Source: Lentibacter algarum (GTDB lineage Bacteria; Pseudomonadota; Alphaproteobacteria; Rhodobacterales; Rhodobacteraceae). From it: a stretch of 64,000 nucleotides of DNA. Below, one piece after another: positions 9,740-20,153 of the stretch. Where the stretch lies: assembly GCF_018860975.1 (NCBI RefSeq), contig NZ_JAHKQI010000008.1:62001-126000 (forward strand), in the 5' to 3' direction. Numbering within the stretch: position 1 is the stretch's first letter; each line of letters begins with the position of its first letter. The notes beneath the pieces were generated by a model that saw only the letters and a program-made list of their open reading frames with translations, was not told the DNA's origin and searched no databases. The translations under genes and the position numbers were made by a program.

Positions 9740-10045
9740 ATGATCGGACTTGAACATTATCTGACAGTGGCCGCTGTGCTGTTTGTCATCGGCATATTCG
9801 GGCTCTTCCTGAACAGGAAGAACGTGATCATTCTTTTGATGTCGATCGAGCTGATTCTTCTGTCGGTGAATATTAACTTCGTGGCTTTCTCGTCATATCT
9901 TGATGACATGGCCGGACAGGTGTTTACGCTGTTTATCTTGACGGTTGCAGCGGCCGAGGCCGCCATCGGGCTCGCCATCCTTGTGGTGTTCTTCCGCAAC
10001 CGTGGCACCATCGACGTTGAAGACGTCAACGTGATGAAAGGATGA
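9740..10045 (+). CDS. nuoK: NADH-quinone oxidoreductase subunit K
   Basis: Small antiporter-like membrane subunit of 101 residues, three TM helices, normal length. The conserved membrane glutamates are visible in [17 protein letters not shown] and [18 protein letters not shown]. Start at ATG 9740 behind GAGGGACGAC. nuoL begins 4 bp after its stop. Confidence 0.97.
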   Translation: MIGLEHYLTVAAVLFVIGIFGLFLNRKNVIILLMSIELILLSVNINFVAFSSYLDDMAGQVFTLFILTVAAAEAAIGLAILVVFFRNRGTIDVEDVNVMKG

Positions 10046-10049
10046 TTTG

Positions 10050-12167
10050 ATGATTTACAAAACCATCCTTTTTGCCCCGCTTATTGCTTCGATCATTGCT
10101 GGCTTCGGCTGGCGCATCATTGGCGAGAAAACCGCACAATGGCTGACGACGGGCATCTTGTTTTTGGTCTGCGCTCTTAGCTGGACACTGTTCTTGGGCA
10201 ACGCCACGGAAGAGCACGCGGTGCATGTGCTTGATTGGATCAAGTCCGGGGATCTTGACACCGCTTGGTCGATCCGTGTTGACCGTCTGACAACCATCAT
10301 GCTGATTGTTGTTACATCAGTCTCGGCTTTGGTGCACCTCTACTCGCTGGGCTACATGGCACATGATGAAAACTGGGGTGAGGGCGAGTCATATAAGGCG
10401 CGGTTCTTTGCTTACCTCTCGTTCTTCACCTTCGCGATGTTGATGCTGGTAACCGCTGACAATCTTGTGCAGATGTTCTTCGGTTGGGAGGGTGTCGGCG
10501 TAGCCTCATATCTTTTGATCGGCTTCTACTACAAAAAGCCAAGCGCCAATGCGGCGGCTATTAAGGCCTTTGTCGTTAACCGTGTCGGTGACTTTGGCTT
10601 CGCACTTGGTATCTTCGCTCTGTTTATGATGACGGATAGCATCCAGCTGGATGATGTTTTTGCCGCGGCACCACAACTTGCTGAAACGCAGTTGCACTTT
10701 CTCTGGGCCGACTGGAACGCCGCCAATTTGATTGCGATTTTGCTGTTTATCGGTGCGATGGGCAAGTCGGCACAGCTCTTCCTGCACACGTGGTTGCCTG
10801 ACGCTATGGAAGGGCCAACACCAGTATCAGCGCTCATTCACGCGGCGACGATGGTTACTGCTGGTGTCTTTCTCGTTTGTCGGATGTCGCCGCTGTTTGA
10901 GTTTGCACCGGAAGCCAAACAATTCATCGTCTTTATGGGCGCAACGACAGCCTTTATGGCTGCCACTGTTGGACTTGTGCAAAACGACATCAAGCGCGTG
11001 ATCGCCTATTCAACCATGTCCCAGCTAGGCTATATGTTTGTGGCCGCGGGCGTTGGTGTTTACTCGGTTGCTATGTTCCACCTGCTTACTCACGCTTTCT
11101 TTAAGGCGATGTTGTTTCTCGGGGCTGGCTCGGTCATTCACGCGATGCACCACGAGCAAGACATGCGCAACTACGGCGCGTTGCGTAAAAAAATCCCCTA
11201 TACATTCTGGGCGATGATGGTCGGCACGCTGGCAATCACCGGTGTTGGTATCCCGCTGACTGCCTATGGTTTTGCCGGGTTCCTCTCGAAAGATGCAGTA
11301 ATTGAAAGCGCTTGGGCTGGCACGCAAGGCGGTTATGCCTTCTGGATGTTGGTTATCGCGGCGTTGTTCACAAGCTTCTACAGCTGGCGCCTGATGTTCC
11401 TGACGTTCTACGGCAAAGCGCGCGGCGATAAACACACCCACGAGCACGCACATGAAAGCCCAGCCGTCATGCTGATCCCGTTGGGCGTGCTCGGGCTTGG
11501 GGCGGTCTTCTCGGGCATGTTGTTCTATGGCAGCTTTTTTGGCGATCATAACCAGGTGAACAAGTTCTTTGGCATTGCGGCGCATCATGCCGAGGCTGAT
11601 GCTTCGCACAGTGCGGAAGCCGGCCATGATGACCACGCAGATGAAGCGAGCAACGATGATGGTCATTCTGAGCAATCACATGATGAAGCCGTAACCGAGC
11701 ATCACAGTGAGGCGCTGAAAGGGGCGATCTTTATGGGCGCCGACAATCACGTCATGGATGAAGCGCACCACGCGCCGAAATGGGTTAAGATTTCGCCGTT
11801 CATTGCCATGTTGATCGGGTTCTTGACAGCCTACTGGTTTTACATCGTCAACCCGAGACTGCCTGCGCGGCTCGCGGAAAGTCAGCGCCCGCTATATCTG
11901 TTCTTGCTCAACAAATGGTATTTTGACGAGATCTATGACGCGATCATCATTCGACCGGCGTTCGCGCTTGGCCGTTTCTTCTGGAAGAAGGGCGATGGCG
12001 ATGTCATTGACGGCGCGCTTAACGGTGTTGCAATGGGTATCGTTCCTTTCTTCACCCGCCTCGCCGGACGGGCGCAGTCGGGTTACATCTTCACTTATGC
12101 GTTTGCCATGGTGATCGGGGTTGTTTGCCTCGTCACTTGGATGGCTGTTACAGGAGGCGCTCGGTAA
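10050..12167 (+). CDS. nuoL: NADH-quinone oxidoreductase subunit L with His-rich insert
   Basis: Distal Mrp-antiporter-like proton pump subunit with the long lateral helix; 705 residues from ATG 10050. Family motifs include [20 protein letters not shown] and the N-terminal antiporter helices. It is longer than the roughly 610 residues of E. coli NuoL. Much of the difference is a hydrophilic His/Asp/Glu-rich stretch at about residues 507-573, plus a shorter His cluster (THEHAHE) near 460. The insert lies in a loop between late TM helices. The stop overlaps the nuoM ATG by one base (TAATG). Confidence 0.97.
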   Translation: MIYKTILFAPLIASIIAGFGWRIIGEKTAQWLTTGILFLVCALSWTLFLGNATEEHAVHVLDWIKSGDLDTAWSIRVDRLTTIMLIVVTSVSALVHLYSLGYMAHDENWGEGESYKARFFAYLSFFTFAMLMLVTADNLVQMFFGWEGVGVASYLLIGFYYKKPSANAAAIKAFVVNRVGDFGFALGIFALFMMTDSIQLDDVFAAAPQLAETQLHFLWADWNAANLIAILLFIGAMGKSAQLFLHTWLPDAMEGPTPVSALIHAATMVTAGVFLVCRMSPLFEFAPEAKQFIVFMGATTAFMAATVGLVQNDIKRVIAYSTMSQLGYMFVAAGVGVYSVAMFHLLTHAFFKAMLFLGAGSVIHAMHHEQDMRNYGALRKKIPYTFWAMMVGTLAITGVGIPLTAYGFAGFLSKDAVIESAWAGTQGGYAFWMLVIAALFTSFYSWRLMFLTFYGKARGDKHTHEHAHESPAVMLIPLGVLGLGAVFSGMLFYGSFFGDHNQVNKFFGIAAHHAEADASHSAEAGHDDHADEASNDDGHSEQSHDEAVTEHHSEALKGAIFMGADNHVMDEAHHAPKWVKISPFIAMLIGFLTAYWFYIVNPRLPARLAESQRPLYLFLLNKWYFDEIYDAIIIRPAFALGRFFWKKGDGDVIDGALNGVAMGIVPFFTRLAGRAQSGYIFTYAFAMVIGVVCLVTWMAVTGGAR

Positions 12168-13711
12168 TGGACAATCTGCTTTCCATTGTCACGTTCATTC
12201 CCGCGGTCGCGGCCTTGATCCTTGCACTATTTTTGCGTGGCGATGATGAAGCCGCAAAGCGCAATGCCAAGTGGGTTGCTCTGTTGGCGACGTCGATCAC
12301 CTTCTTGGTGTCACTGTTCATTCTGTCTGGTTTTGACGCGTCAGATACCGGTTTTCAGATGGTTGAAGAGCGCCCGTGGTTGATGGGCCTGACCTACAAG
12401 ATGGGTGTTGACGGGATCAGCATTCTGTTTGTCATGCTGACAACTTTCATGATGCCACTTACTATTGCTGCCAGTTGGAGTGTCGATACGCGGGTAAAGG
12501 AATATATGATCGCCTTCCTGCTGCTTGAAACACTCATGCTTGGTGTGTTCATGGCGCTCGATCTGGTGCTGTTCTACCTGTTCTTTGAAGCTGGCCTTAT
12601 CCCGATGTTCCTGATCATCGGTATATGGGGCGGTGCAAACCGGATCTATGCGAGCTTCAAATTTTTCCTCTACACTTTCTTAGGCTCGGTTCTGATGCTG
12701 GTGGCAATGGTTGCAATGTATGCCCAAGCTGACAGCACCGATATTCCGACATTGATGAACCATAGCTTTGATTTTACAACCTTCAGCATCCTAGGTGTTC
12801 AAGTGGTTGGCGGGCTGCAAACTCTGTTGTTCCTTGCTTTCTTCGCGAGTTTTGCCGTCAAAATGCCGATGTGGCCTGTGCACACTTGGCTTCCCGACGC
12901 GCACGTGCAAGCGCCGACAGCGGGCTCGGTTGTTCTGGCTGCGATCCTCTTGAAAATGGGGGGCTACGGCTTCCTGAGGTTTAGCTTGCCGATGTTTCCA
13001 GTAGGAGCAGATGTGCTGACACCTCTGGTTTTGTGGATGTCTGTGATCGCGATCGTTTACACCTCGCTTGTAGCGATGGTGCAAGAAGACATGAAGAAGC
13101 TGATTGCTTATTCATCAGTCGCCCACATGGGCTACGTGACGATGGGTATTTTTGCTGCCAACCAACAAGGTGTCGACGGTGCGATTTTCCAAATGATCAG
13201 CCACGGCTTTATTTCTGGCGCTCTCTTCCTGTGTGTCGGTGTCATTTATGACCGTATGCACACTCGCGAGATCGACGCTTATGGCGGGCTGGTGAACCGT
13301 ATGCCGGCTTACGCGCTGATCTTCATGTTCTTCACAATGGCCAATGTCGGCCTGCCGGGAACTTCAGGCTTTGTTGGCGAATTCCTGACACTGATGGGTA
13401 TCTTCAAGGTTAACACCTGGGTTGCTGTTGTGGCCACGTCAGGCGTTATCTTTTCGGCAGCCTATGCGCTCTGGCTCTATCGCCGCGTGGTCATGGGCGA
13501 TCTGATCAAAGAGAGCCTCAAGACCATCGGTGACATGACCAGCCGAGAGAAGGCGATCTTTGCTCCTTTGGTCTTTATGACGATCTTGTTGGGGGTCTAT
13601 CCGAGCCTTGTAACCGATATCATAGGGCCATCGGTTGAAGCCTTTGTCCATAATTACGAAACAGCCCTGCACGATGCAGGCAGTGCCGCCGCAACGGCGC
13701 AATCGCACTAA
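12167..13711 (+). CDS. nuoM: NADH-quinone oxidoreductase subunit M
   Basis: Antiporter-like proton-pumping subunit, 514 residues and about 14 TM helices. The signature [20 protein letters not shown] and the following lysine (ILLKMGGYG) are intact, as is the [12 protein letters not shown] motif near residue 405. Start at ATG 12167 in a TAATG overlap with nuoL; an upstream in-frame start at 12125 would overlap nuoL by 43 bp. nuoN follows after 12 bp with GGAGAGAAACT. Confidence 0.98.
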   Translation: MDNLLSIVTFIPAVAALILALFLRGDDEAAKRNAKWVALLATSITFLVSLFILSGFDASDTGFQMVEERPWLMGLTYKMGVDGISILFVMLTTFMMPLTIAASWSVDTRVKEYMIAFLLLETLMLGVFMALDLVLFYLFFEAGLIPMFLIIGIWGGANRIYASFKFFLYTFLGSVLMLVAMVAMYAQADSTDIPTLMNHSFDFTTFSILGVQVVGGLQTLLFLAFFASFAVKMPMWPVHTWLPDAHVQAPTAGSVVLAAILLKMGGYGFLRFSLPMFPVGADVLTPLVLWMSVIAIVYTSLVAMVQEDMKKLIAYSSVAHMGYVTMGIFAANQQGVDGAIFQMISHGFISGALFLCVGVIYDRMHTREIDAYGGLVNRMPAYALIFMFFTMANVGLPGTSGFVGEFLTLMGIFKVNTWVAVVATSGVIFSAAYALWLYRRVVMGDLIKESLKTIGDMTSREKAIFAPLVFMTILLGVYPSLVTDIIGPSVEAFVHNYETALHDAGSAAATAQSH

Positions 13712-13723
13712 CGGAGAGAAACT

Positions 13724-15166
13724 ATGCAGGCCGATCTCAATACTATCCTGCCGGAAATCCTGATTGCGCTCTATGCGATGTTGGCTTTGGTTGCAGCTGT
13801 TTACACGGGCAAAGACAAGCTCGCAGCGCCGATCACCTATCTGACCGCGGCTGTTTTTCTTGGCATGTCCGCCTATATTGGTCTCAACGGAAGTGATGCT
13901 ACCGCGGCCTTTGGTGGCATGTTTCAGGACGACGCATTTGCGCGTTTTGCCAAGGTGATGATCCTTGTGTCGGCAGCGGCTGTGCTGGTGATGGGGATGG
14001 GCTACCTCGAAAGCCGCAATATGATGAAGTTCGAGTATCCGATTCTGGTTGCTCTCAGCGTCGTCGGCATGATGTTCATGGTCTCAGCAGGCGACCTTAT
14101 GGCGCTTTACATGGGGCTTGAGTTGCAATCTCTTGCGCTCTACGTGATCGCGGCGATGCGCCGAGACTCTGTGCGCTCGACTGAAGCTGGCTTGAAGTAT
14201 TTTGTGCTTGGCGCATTGTCATCGGGGTTGCTGCTTTACGGAGCTTCGCTGGTTTACGGCTATGCCGGCACGACGCTTTTCTCGGGGATCATTGCCGCAG
14301 CAGGCGAAGGCCTTGCGCCTATCGGGCTGCTCTTTGGGCTGGTCTTTGTCATGGCTGGTCTTGCTTTCAAAGTCAGCGCAGTGCCGTTTCACATGTGGAC
14401 ACCTGATGTCTATGAAGGCTCGCCAACACCGGTTACGGCGTTCTTTGCGACGGCTCCAAAGGTTGCTGCAATGGCGCTGTTTGCACGCGTTCTGCATGAT
14501 GCATTCGGCGGTGTTTCGGCTGATTGGAGCCAGGTGCTGGCGCTGCTTTCAATGCTGTCGATGTTTCTTGGTGCGATTGCGGCAATCGGGCAAACCAACA
14601 TCAAACGCCTGATGGCTTATTCTTCGATCGCGCACATGGGCTATGCCCTAATTGGCGTTGCCGCGGGCACAGCGCTCGGCGTTGAGGCGATGCTGACTTA
14701 TATGGCGATCTACGTGACCATGAACATTGGAACCTTTGCGTTTATCCTCAGCATGGAACGCGATGGCTTGCCGGTGACAGACATCAGCGCGCTCAACCTG
14801 TATTCAAAAGCAGAGCCGGGCAAAGCGCTTGCACTGTTGGTGCTGTTGTTCAGTCTTGCAGGAGTGCCGCCGATGCTGGGTTTCTTTGCCAAGTTGGGCG
14901 TTTGGCGTGCGGGCGTTGATGCGGGGCTATACTGGCTTGTGGTTGCCAGTGCTGTCGCCTCGGCGATCGGGGCTTTTTATTACCTGCGCATTGTTTACTA
15001 CATGTATTTTGGCGAAGAAGATGCGGGCTCTACGCTCGACAAGTCTCGCTCTCCGGTTCTATGGATCATGCTTATGGGCTCCGCGGCTCTTATGCTGATC
15101 GGTGTCATCAGCCTCTTTGGAATTGACAGTGCAGCGGCTCAAGCCGCAGCAGCGCTTGTCAACTAA
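13724..15166 (+). CDS. nuoN: NADH-quinone oxidoreductase subunit N
   Basis: Third antiporter-like subunit, 480 residues, closest of the three to the peripheral arm. The core motif [20 protein letters not shown] and the lysine in [11 protein letters not shown] are present, as is [14 protein letters not shown] late in the protein. It is the last complex I gene; birA follows after 10 bp without an obvious terminator, so transcription probably continues. Confidence 0.98.
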   Translation: MQADLNTILPEILIALYAMLALVAAVYTGKDKLAAPITYLTAAVFLGMSAYIGLNGSDATAAFGGMFQDDAFARFAKVMILVSAAAVLVMGMGYLESRNMMKFEYPILVALSVVGMMFMVSAGDLMALYMGLELQSLALYVIAAMRRDSVRSTEAGLKYFVLGALSSGLLLYGASLVYGYAGTTLFSGIIAAAGEGLAPIGLLFGLVFVMAGLAFKVSAVPFHMWTPDVYEGSPTPVTAFFATAPKVAAMALFARVLHDAFGGVSADWSQVLALLSMLSMFLGAIAAIGQTNIKRLMAYSSIAHMGYALIGVAAGTALGVEAMLTYMAIYVTMNIGTFAFILSMERDGLPVTDISALNLYSKAEPGKALALLVLLFSLAGVPPMLGFFAKLGVWRAGVDAGLYWLVVASAVASAIGAFYYLRIVYYMYFGEEDAGSTLDKSRSPVLWIMLMGSAALMLIGVISLFGIDSAAAQAAAALVN

Positions 15167-15176
15167 GGCCGGATTT

Positions 15177-15926
15177 GTGAACCACAGTTGGCCAAATGGT
15201 TACGGCCAACGCGTGCTGCAAAGCGTTGATAGCACCAATGCGGAGGCTGCGCGTATCGTGAACGAATGCGCTGGCCCGACTTGGGTGTTTTCTCATAAGC
15301 AAACAGCTGCGCGCGGTCGACGAGGGCGCAAATGGGTTGAGCCTGAGGGAAACTTTGCCGCAAGTCTTTTACTTCCCGGTCTGAATGATCCTGCCGCAAT
15401 GAGTTTACGCTCCTTTGTTGCCTCGCTTGCTCTTTATGATGCGTTGCGAGCCGCGGTTGGGCCTGCTGCCCGTCTTACTCTAAAGTGGCCCAATGATGTC
15501 TTGCTCAGCGGAGGTAAGCTCGCTGGAATATTGCTTGAGAGTGTTCCCAATGCCTTGGTGATTGGCATTGGTGTAAACCTTGCGGCAGCCCCCAAGAGCG
15601 CTGATGTTGAGGAGGGCGCGTTTTCACCTGTGTCTCTCAAAACAGAAACCGGCTTTGACATATCACCAGAAGAGTTTTTGTTGCTTGTTGCACAGGCCTT
15701 TGCGCCTTGGGAAGCGCGGTTTCGACAATACGGTTTCGCACCAGTGCGTGAAGCCTGGCTGTCACGTGCAGCAAAACTTGGTGAAACAATAACTGCTCGC
15801 ACCATGAATAACGAAACGACCGGTGTGTTTGAAACTATAGACGCGGCGGGGCATCTTGTTTTATCCACCGTTAAAGGGCGGCTGGCCATTCCTGCTGCTG
15901 ATGTGTTCTTCAATGAGGGAGCTTAG
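15177..15926 (+). CDS. birA: Biotin--[acetyl-CoA-carboxylase] ligase
   Basis: Transfers biotin via biotinoyl-AMP to the acceptor lysine of AccB, encoded at 39955-40452. From GTG 15177 (249 residues, preceded by AAGGCCGG) the motifs are STNAEA at 19-24, the adenylate loop ARGRRGR at 45-51, the KWPND motif near 104 and KLAGILLE near 114. No N-terminal helix-turn-helix precedes the catalytic domain, so it is a group I ligase and not a repressor. A start at 15102 would overlap nuoN by 65 bp. coaX follows after 3 bp. Confidence 0.93.
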   Translation: MNHSWPNGYGQRVLQSVDSTNAEAARIVNECAGPTWVFSHKQTAARGRRGRKWVEPEGNFAASLLLPGLNDPAAMSLRSFVASLALYDALRAAVGPAARLTLKWPNDVLLSGGKLAGILLESVPNALVIGIGVNLAAAPKSADVEEGAFSPVSLKTETGFDISPEEFLLLVAQAFAPWEARFRQYGFAPVREAWLSRAAKLGETITARTMNNETTGVFETIDAAGHLVLSTVKGRLAIPAADVFFNEGA

Positions 15927-15929
15927 TCG

Positions 15930-16709
15930 ATGCTATTGGCAATAGACTGTGGAAACACCAACACGGTTTTCTCGATCTGGGATGGCGAAAACTGGCTGTG
16001 CTCGTTGCGTACATCGACGCATCACTCACGCACGGCTGACGCCTATTTCACGTGGTTTTCGACGTTGATCAAGCACTACAATATCGAGGCTGACATCACT
16101 GATGTGGTTGTGAGTTCAACGGTGCCTCGGGTCGTCTGGAACCTGCGGGTATTCGCAGATCGCTTCTTTGATTGCCGCCCGCTGGTGGTTGGCAAACCCG
16201 AATGCTTGCTGCCCGTCGCGCCACGGGTTGATCAGGGCACTGCTGTGGGCCCGGACCGGCTCGCCAACGCTGCCGGATGCTTTGACAGGCATGGCGGCAA
16301 CGCGATGGTTGTCGACTTCGGAACCGCGACCAACATTGACGTTATTGCTGCAGACGGCGCCTATGTCGGTGGCGTTATCGCGCCCGGTGTCAACCTGAGC
16401 CTTGAGGCACTTCACCAAGGGGCCGCAGCGCTTCCGCATGTTGACATCAGTCAGCCTGAGAAAGTTATAGGAACAAACACTGTCGCCTGCATCCAATCGG
16501 GCATCTTTTGGGGCTACGTCGGCCTGATTAAGGGGCTTATCTCACGGGTGCGTGACGAGTTCGGCGAGCCGATGAAGGTGATCGGCACCGGAGGCCTTGC
16601 GCCGCTTTTCGCGCAGGGTGAAGCGCTGTTTGACGCTATTGAAGATGATTTGACGATGCATGGATTGATTGTAATTCACCAATATAACAAAGAGCAGGGC
16701 ACAATATGA
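15930..16709 (+). CDS. coaX: Type III pantothenate kinase
   Basis: Phosphorylates pantothenate in the first step of coenzyme A synthesis. The 259-residue product has the ASKHA-fold signatures of CoaX: MLLAIDCGNTNTVFSI at the N terminus, GPDRLANAAG around residue 108 and VVDFGTATNIDVI around 128. It lies between birA (3 bp) and rnj (4-bp ATGA overlap), an arrangement frequent in alphaproteobacteria behind nuoN. Confidence 0.96.
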   Translation: MLLAIDCGNTNTVFSIWDGENWLCSLRTSTHHSRTADAYFTWFSTLIKHYNIEADITDVVVSSTVPRVVWNLRVFADRFFDCRPLVVGKPECLLPVAPRVDQGTAVGPDRLANAAGCFDRHGGNAMVVDFGTATNIDVIAADGAYVGGVIAPGVNLSLEALHQGAAALPHVDISQPEKVIGTNTVACIQSGIFWGYVGLIKGLISRVRDEFGEPMKVIGTGGLAPLFAQGEALFDAIEDDLTMHGLIVIHQYNKEQGTI

Positions 16710-18373
16710 GCACCGAAAGGATTGTCTACCTTCCCCTTGGCGGGGCGGGCGAGATCGGGATGAACGCCTACGTCTATGGCTATGGTCCGGCTGACAACGA
16801 GCGGTTTATTCTTGTCGACATCGGCGTCACTTTTCCGGATATGGACTCCTCGCCAGGGGTCGATCTGATCTTTCCGGATATGAGCTGGCTGATCGAGCGG
16901 CGTGATCGTCTGGATGCGATATTCATAACCCATGCACATGAAGATCATGTTGGTGCAGTTGGGCACTTCTTTGGAGAGTTGAACGTACCGGTTTATGCAC
17001 GGGCGTTCACGGCAAACATTGCGCGTCGCAAGATGGCAGAACATGGGCATAGTGTAGACGAGGTCAAGACAGTGTCCGCATATCCTGAACGGATCGAGGC
17101 CGGCCCATTCTCTGTGAGCTTTGTTCCGGTTTCGCATTCAATTCCGGAAAGTTCCGGACTGCTGATCGAAACAGCGGGCGGAAAGATATTTCACACCGGT
17201 GATTTCAAGATCGACCATGAGCCAATGGTCGGCGAGCCGTTCGATGAGGCGCTTTGGGCGGAAATTGGTAAAGCCGGGATCAAAGCGATGATCTGCGATT
17301 CAACCAACATTTTTAGTAAGTCGGCTGGTCGTTCCGAGAGCGAACTGGGCGGCAATATCGAAGCACTGGTGAAGAGTGCCGAAAAGATGGTTGTTGCGAC
17401 AACATTTGCGTCAAACGTTGCACGTGTAAAAACACTTGCTGAAGCGGGTGAACGTGCCGGGCGCTCTATCTGTCTGATGGGGCGTGCGATGCGGCGAATG
17501 GTTGAAGCTTCAATCGAAACTGGTGTTTTGACGTCGTTTCCCAAGGTCGTTTCGATCGAAGACGCGCGTAGTATCCCACGCGAGAGCTTGATGCTTCTTG
17601 TAACGGGCAGCCAAGGCGAGCGCCGTGCTGCGAGTGCGCAGCTGGCGCGAGGCAAGTTCAACGGCATATCGCTAAAGGAAGGCGATATGTTCTTGTTCTC
17701 CTCTAAAACCATTCCCGGAAACGAACGCGGGGTGATCTCGATCATCAATCAACTCTCTGAAAAAGGCGTTGATGTTGTGGATGACAACGACGGGCTCTAT
17801 CATGTTTCCGGGCATGCCAACGGCCCCGATATTGCGAAGGCGCAAGACATCATTCAACCAACGATGGTCATTCCGATGCATGGGGAGCACCGGCATCTGC
17901 GTGAGCACGCTAAGCTGACTGAGAGCAAGGGCCGGCAGAGTATCATCGCAGTAAACGGGATGATGATTGATCTGTCTGGAAACGCCCCGAAGGTTGCAGA
18001 ATATGTCGAGACCGGTCGACGGTATCTCGACGGCTCGACGCAAATCGGTGCGCTTGATGGAATTGTGCGCGACCGCATTCGTATGGCGCTGAACGGGCAT
18101 GTGATCGTCACGATCATTCTGGATGAAGACGGCGAACCATTGGGCGACCCTTGGTGTGAGCTTTCCGGACTGCCAGAAGTGGGCCGCAGTAAAGCGCCGC
18201 TGGTTGATGTTCTTGAAGAGGATCTTTCGCAGTTTCTGGGCCGTGCCGACAAAAAGACCTTGGCGGATGATGACAAGATCGAAACCGAAATGCGCAAAGC
18301 GGTGCGCCGCGCCTCGCTTGACGAGATCGGGAAGAAACCGGAAGTCAGTGTGATCATATCCCGGATGGCCTGA
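16706..18373 (+). CDS. rnj: Ribonuclease J
   Basis: Beta-CASP metallo-beta-lactamase-fold ribonuclease for RNA maturation and decay in the cytoplasm, 555 residues. The zinc motif HAHEDH is at 76-81 and a second metal histidine sits in the HTGDFKID segment. The beta-CASP region and the C-terminal MHGEHRH motif are present. It overlaps coaX by ATGA and ends the nuo-birA-coaX-rnj run. A terminator-like hairpin lies 20 bp beyond its stop. Confidence 0.95.
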   Translation: MSTERIVYLPLGGAGEIGMNAYVYGYGPADNERFILVDIGVTFPDMDSSPGVDLIFPDMSWLIERRDRLDAIFITHAHEDHVGAVGHFFGELNVPVYARAFTANIARRKMAEHGHSVDEVKTVSAYPERIEAGPFSVSFVPVSHSIPESSGLLIETAGGKIFHTGDFKIDHEPMVGEPFDEALWAEIGKAGIKAMICDSTNIFSKSAGRSESELGGNIEALVKSAEKMVVATTFASNVARVKTLAEAGERAGRSICLMGRAMRRMVEASIETGVLTSFPKVVSIEDARSIPRESLMLLVTGSQGERRAASAQLARGKFNGISLKEGDMFLFSSKTIPGNERGVISIINQLSEKGVDVVDDNDGLYHVSGHANGPDIAKAQDIIQPTMVIPMHGEHRHLREHAKLTESKGRQSIIAVNGMMIDLSGNAPKVAEYVETGRRYLDGSTQIGALDGIVRDRIRMALNGHVIVTIILDEDGEPLGDPWCELSGLPEVGRSKAPLVDVLEEDLSQFLGRADKKTLADDDKIETEMRKAVRRASLDEIGKKPEVSVIISRMA

Positions 18374-18391
18374 CTGACCCGCAAAAAGAAA

Positions 18392-18424
18392 AAGGGCAGG
18401 GCACTCGTCTGTGCACCTGCCCTT
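18392..18424 (-). terminator. Bidirectional terminator-like hairpin between rnj and the RNA helicase
   Basis: AAGGGCAGGGCAC and GTGC-A-CCTGCCCTT can form a stem of about 13 bp with one bulged A and a six-base loop. Read on the minus strand it is followed by TTTTTCTTTTT, a strong U-tract for the helicase transcript. Read on the plus strand the tract is weak, so it serves rnj less well. Confidence 0.8.
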
Positions 18425-18447
18425 AGATTTCTCGGGAATGGCTGGCC

Positions 18448-19935
18448 CTAGCTAACCATGCGCTCTTCAAAGCTTTTGGCGATGAAAGTGGGCATGTCGT
18501 CGCCCATACCAGCGGGTTGCTTAGCTGACTTTCCGCGCTCGTTTGAGCCACGCTCACCGCGTGAGCGGCCTGACCCGCGGGATGTTTTGTTGTCATCCTT
18601 TGCTTGTGGTTCAGGCTTCGCATCTTGCGGCTCTTCAACCGGTTGTTCGGCTTTCACAACGGGTGTTTCGGCCTCTGTTTTGGGTGGCTGAGCCTCGGCT
18701 TTTGGCTTGCGGCGACGCTTTGGCTTTTCTTCGCTAACAGGCTGTTCAGCTGGCGTTTGCGGAGCGGCTTCTGGTGCTGCACTCGCGTCGGCATTGCCGC
18801 CGGCACGCGGAATCTCGTGTTTCACGAGACGCTCGATATCGCTCATGTTGCGCTCGTCGCGGGTTGAGCAAATCATGATCGCAGTGCCGGATTTTCCGGC
18901 CCGTCCGGTGCGGCCAATGCGGTGCACATAGTCTTCCGCGTGACTTGGAACATCGTAATTGAACACGTGGCTTACGTTGGGAATGTCGAGGCCACGCGCA
19001 GCTACGTCGGAAGCTACGAGAAAGCGCAGGCTTCCGTCACGAAACCCGTCAAGTGTGCGCATGCGCTGTGATTGCTCGAGGTCGCCGTGAATAGCAGCGG
19101 CATCAAGTCCGTATTTCTTCATCGACTTGGCGACAACATCAACGTCAATCTTGCGATTGCAGAAGATGATTGCGTTTTTGCACTTGTCGCCTTCATCCTC
19201 GATAAGTTTGCGCAAAAGTTGACGCTTTTCACTTGCTTCGCGGTCTTTGCGAGATCCTTTGAACATCACCACTGATTGGGTGATGGTCTCGGATGTGGTC
19301 GCCTGACGTGCAACTTCGACACGCTCGGGAGCCGAGAGGAAGGTGTTGGTGATCCGTTCGATCTCGGGGGCCATAGTCGCCGAGAAGAACAGGGTTTGGC
19401 GGGTGAAAGGCGTGAGACTGAAGATACGTTCGATGTCGGGAATGAACCCCATATCGAGCATCCTGTCGGCCTCGTCGACCACCATAATCTGAACGCCAGT
19501 GAGCAGGAGTTTGCCACGCTCGAAGTGATCAAGCAGGCGGCCAGGCGTGGCGATAAGCACGTCCGCGCCGCGGTTGATAACGGCCTCTTGTTCTTTGAAG
19601 CTAACACCGCCGATAAGCAGCGCTTTAGTGAGTTTTACATGCTGGGCATAGGTATCGAAGTTTTCGGCAACCTGCGCTGCAAGCTCGCGTGTCGGGCAAA
19701 GCACCAGCGAGCGCGGCATGCGCGCGCGGGCGCGGCCGCGGGCCAGCATCGATATCATTGGCAGGGTAAAAGAGGCTGTCTTGCCGGTGCCTGTTTGAGC
19801 GATGCCCAAAACGTCGCGCCCTTCAAGTGCAGGGGGAATCGCTCCGGCCTGAATGGGAGTAGGGCTTTCGTAGCCTGCATCGGCCACAGCTTTGAGAACC
19901 TTGGGGTGAAGATTCAGATCTGAAAATTTTGTCAT
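18448..19935 (-). CDS. DEAD-box ATP-dependent RNA helicase, RhlE-like
   Basis: Unwinds RNA duplexes; probably acts in ribosome assembly or mRNA decay. The 495-residue product has a Q motif (PTPIQ, 26-30), Walker A AQTGTGKT (46-53), PTRELA (81-86), DEAD (154-157), SAT (185-187), ARGLDIP and HRIGRTGRAG in order. After about residue 390 the protein turns into a charged, Pro/Glu/Lys-rich tail ending in an Arg/Gly/Ser-rich stretch, typical of RhlE-type RNA-binding tails. It is convergent with rnj and shares the hairpin between them. Confidence 0.93.
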   Translation of the reverse strand: MTKFSDLNLHPKVLKAVADAGYESPTPIQAGAIPPALEGRDVLGIAQTGTGKTASFTLPMISMLARGRARARMPRSLVLCPTRELAAQVAENFDTYAQHVKLTKALLIGGVSFKEQEAVINRGADVLIATPGRLLDHFERGKLLLTGVQIMVVDEADRMLDMGFIPDIERIFSLTPFTRQTLFFSATMAPEIERITNTFLSAPERVEVARQATTSETITQSVVMFKGSRKDREASEKRQLLRKLIEDEGDKCKNAIIFCNRKIDVDVVAKSMKKYGLDAAAIHGDLEQSQRMRTLDGFRDGSLRFLVASDVAARGLDIPNVSHVFNYDVPSHAEDYVHRIGRTGRAGKSGTAIMICSTRDERNMSDIERLVKHEIPRAGGNADASAAPEAAPQTPAEQPVSEEKPKRRRKPKAEAQPPKTEAETPVVKAEQPVEEPQDAKPEPQAKDDNKTSRGSGRSRGERGSNERGKSAKQPAGMGDDMPTFIAKSFEERMVS

Positions 19936-20153
19936 GTGTATCCGTGTTTTACGGACAGCTCATGCCCGTAGCGTCTGGTCTGGGTTCGGCCCGTCTGGCC
20001 CGGCTTATAGCCCGTGCAACCCGTGGCAGCTGTTTACATCAAAAGAGGGGCAAGGGTCAATCAATCGGCAAAAAACCAGCGGAATTGCACCTTTACGTGG
20101 CATTCTTGTAGCAGGGTTGTAGCAACAACGGAAACGATGAGTATGATGCCTTG

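Noticed and set aside
18392-18424. Inverted repeat after rnj as a mobile-element end
   Set aside because: It is a single hairpin with a T-tract between convergent genes, best explained as a terminator.
19936-20153. Two short plus-strand frames of about 60 codons and the GTTGT-AGCA-ACAAC dyad between the helicase and the glycosyltransferase
   Set aside because: The frames lack ribosome sites and have random composition. The dyad is short, without T-tract, and not placed near a plausible promoter element.
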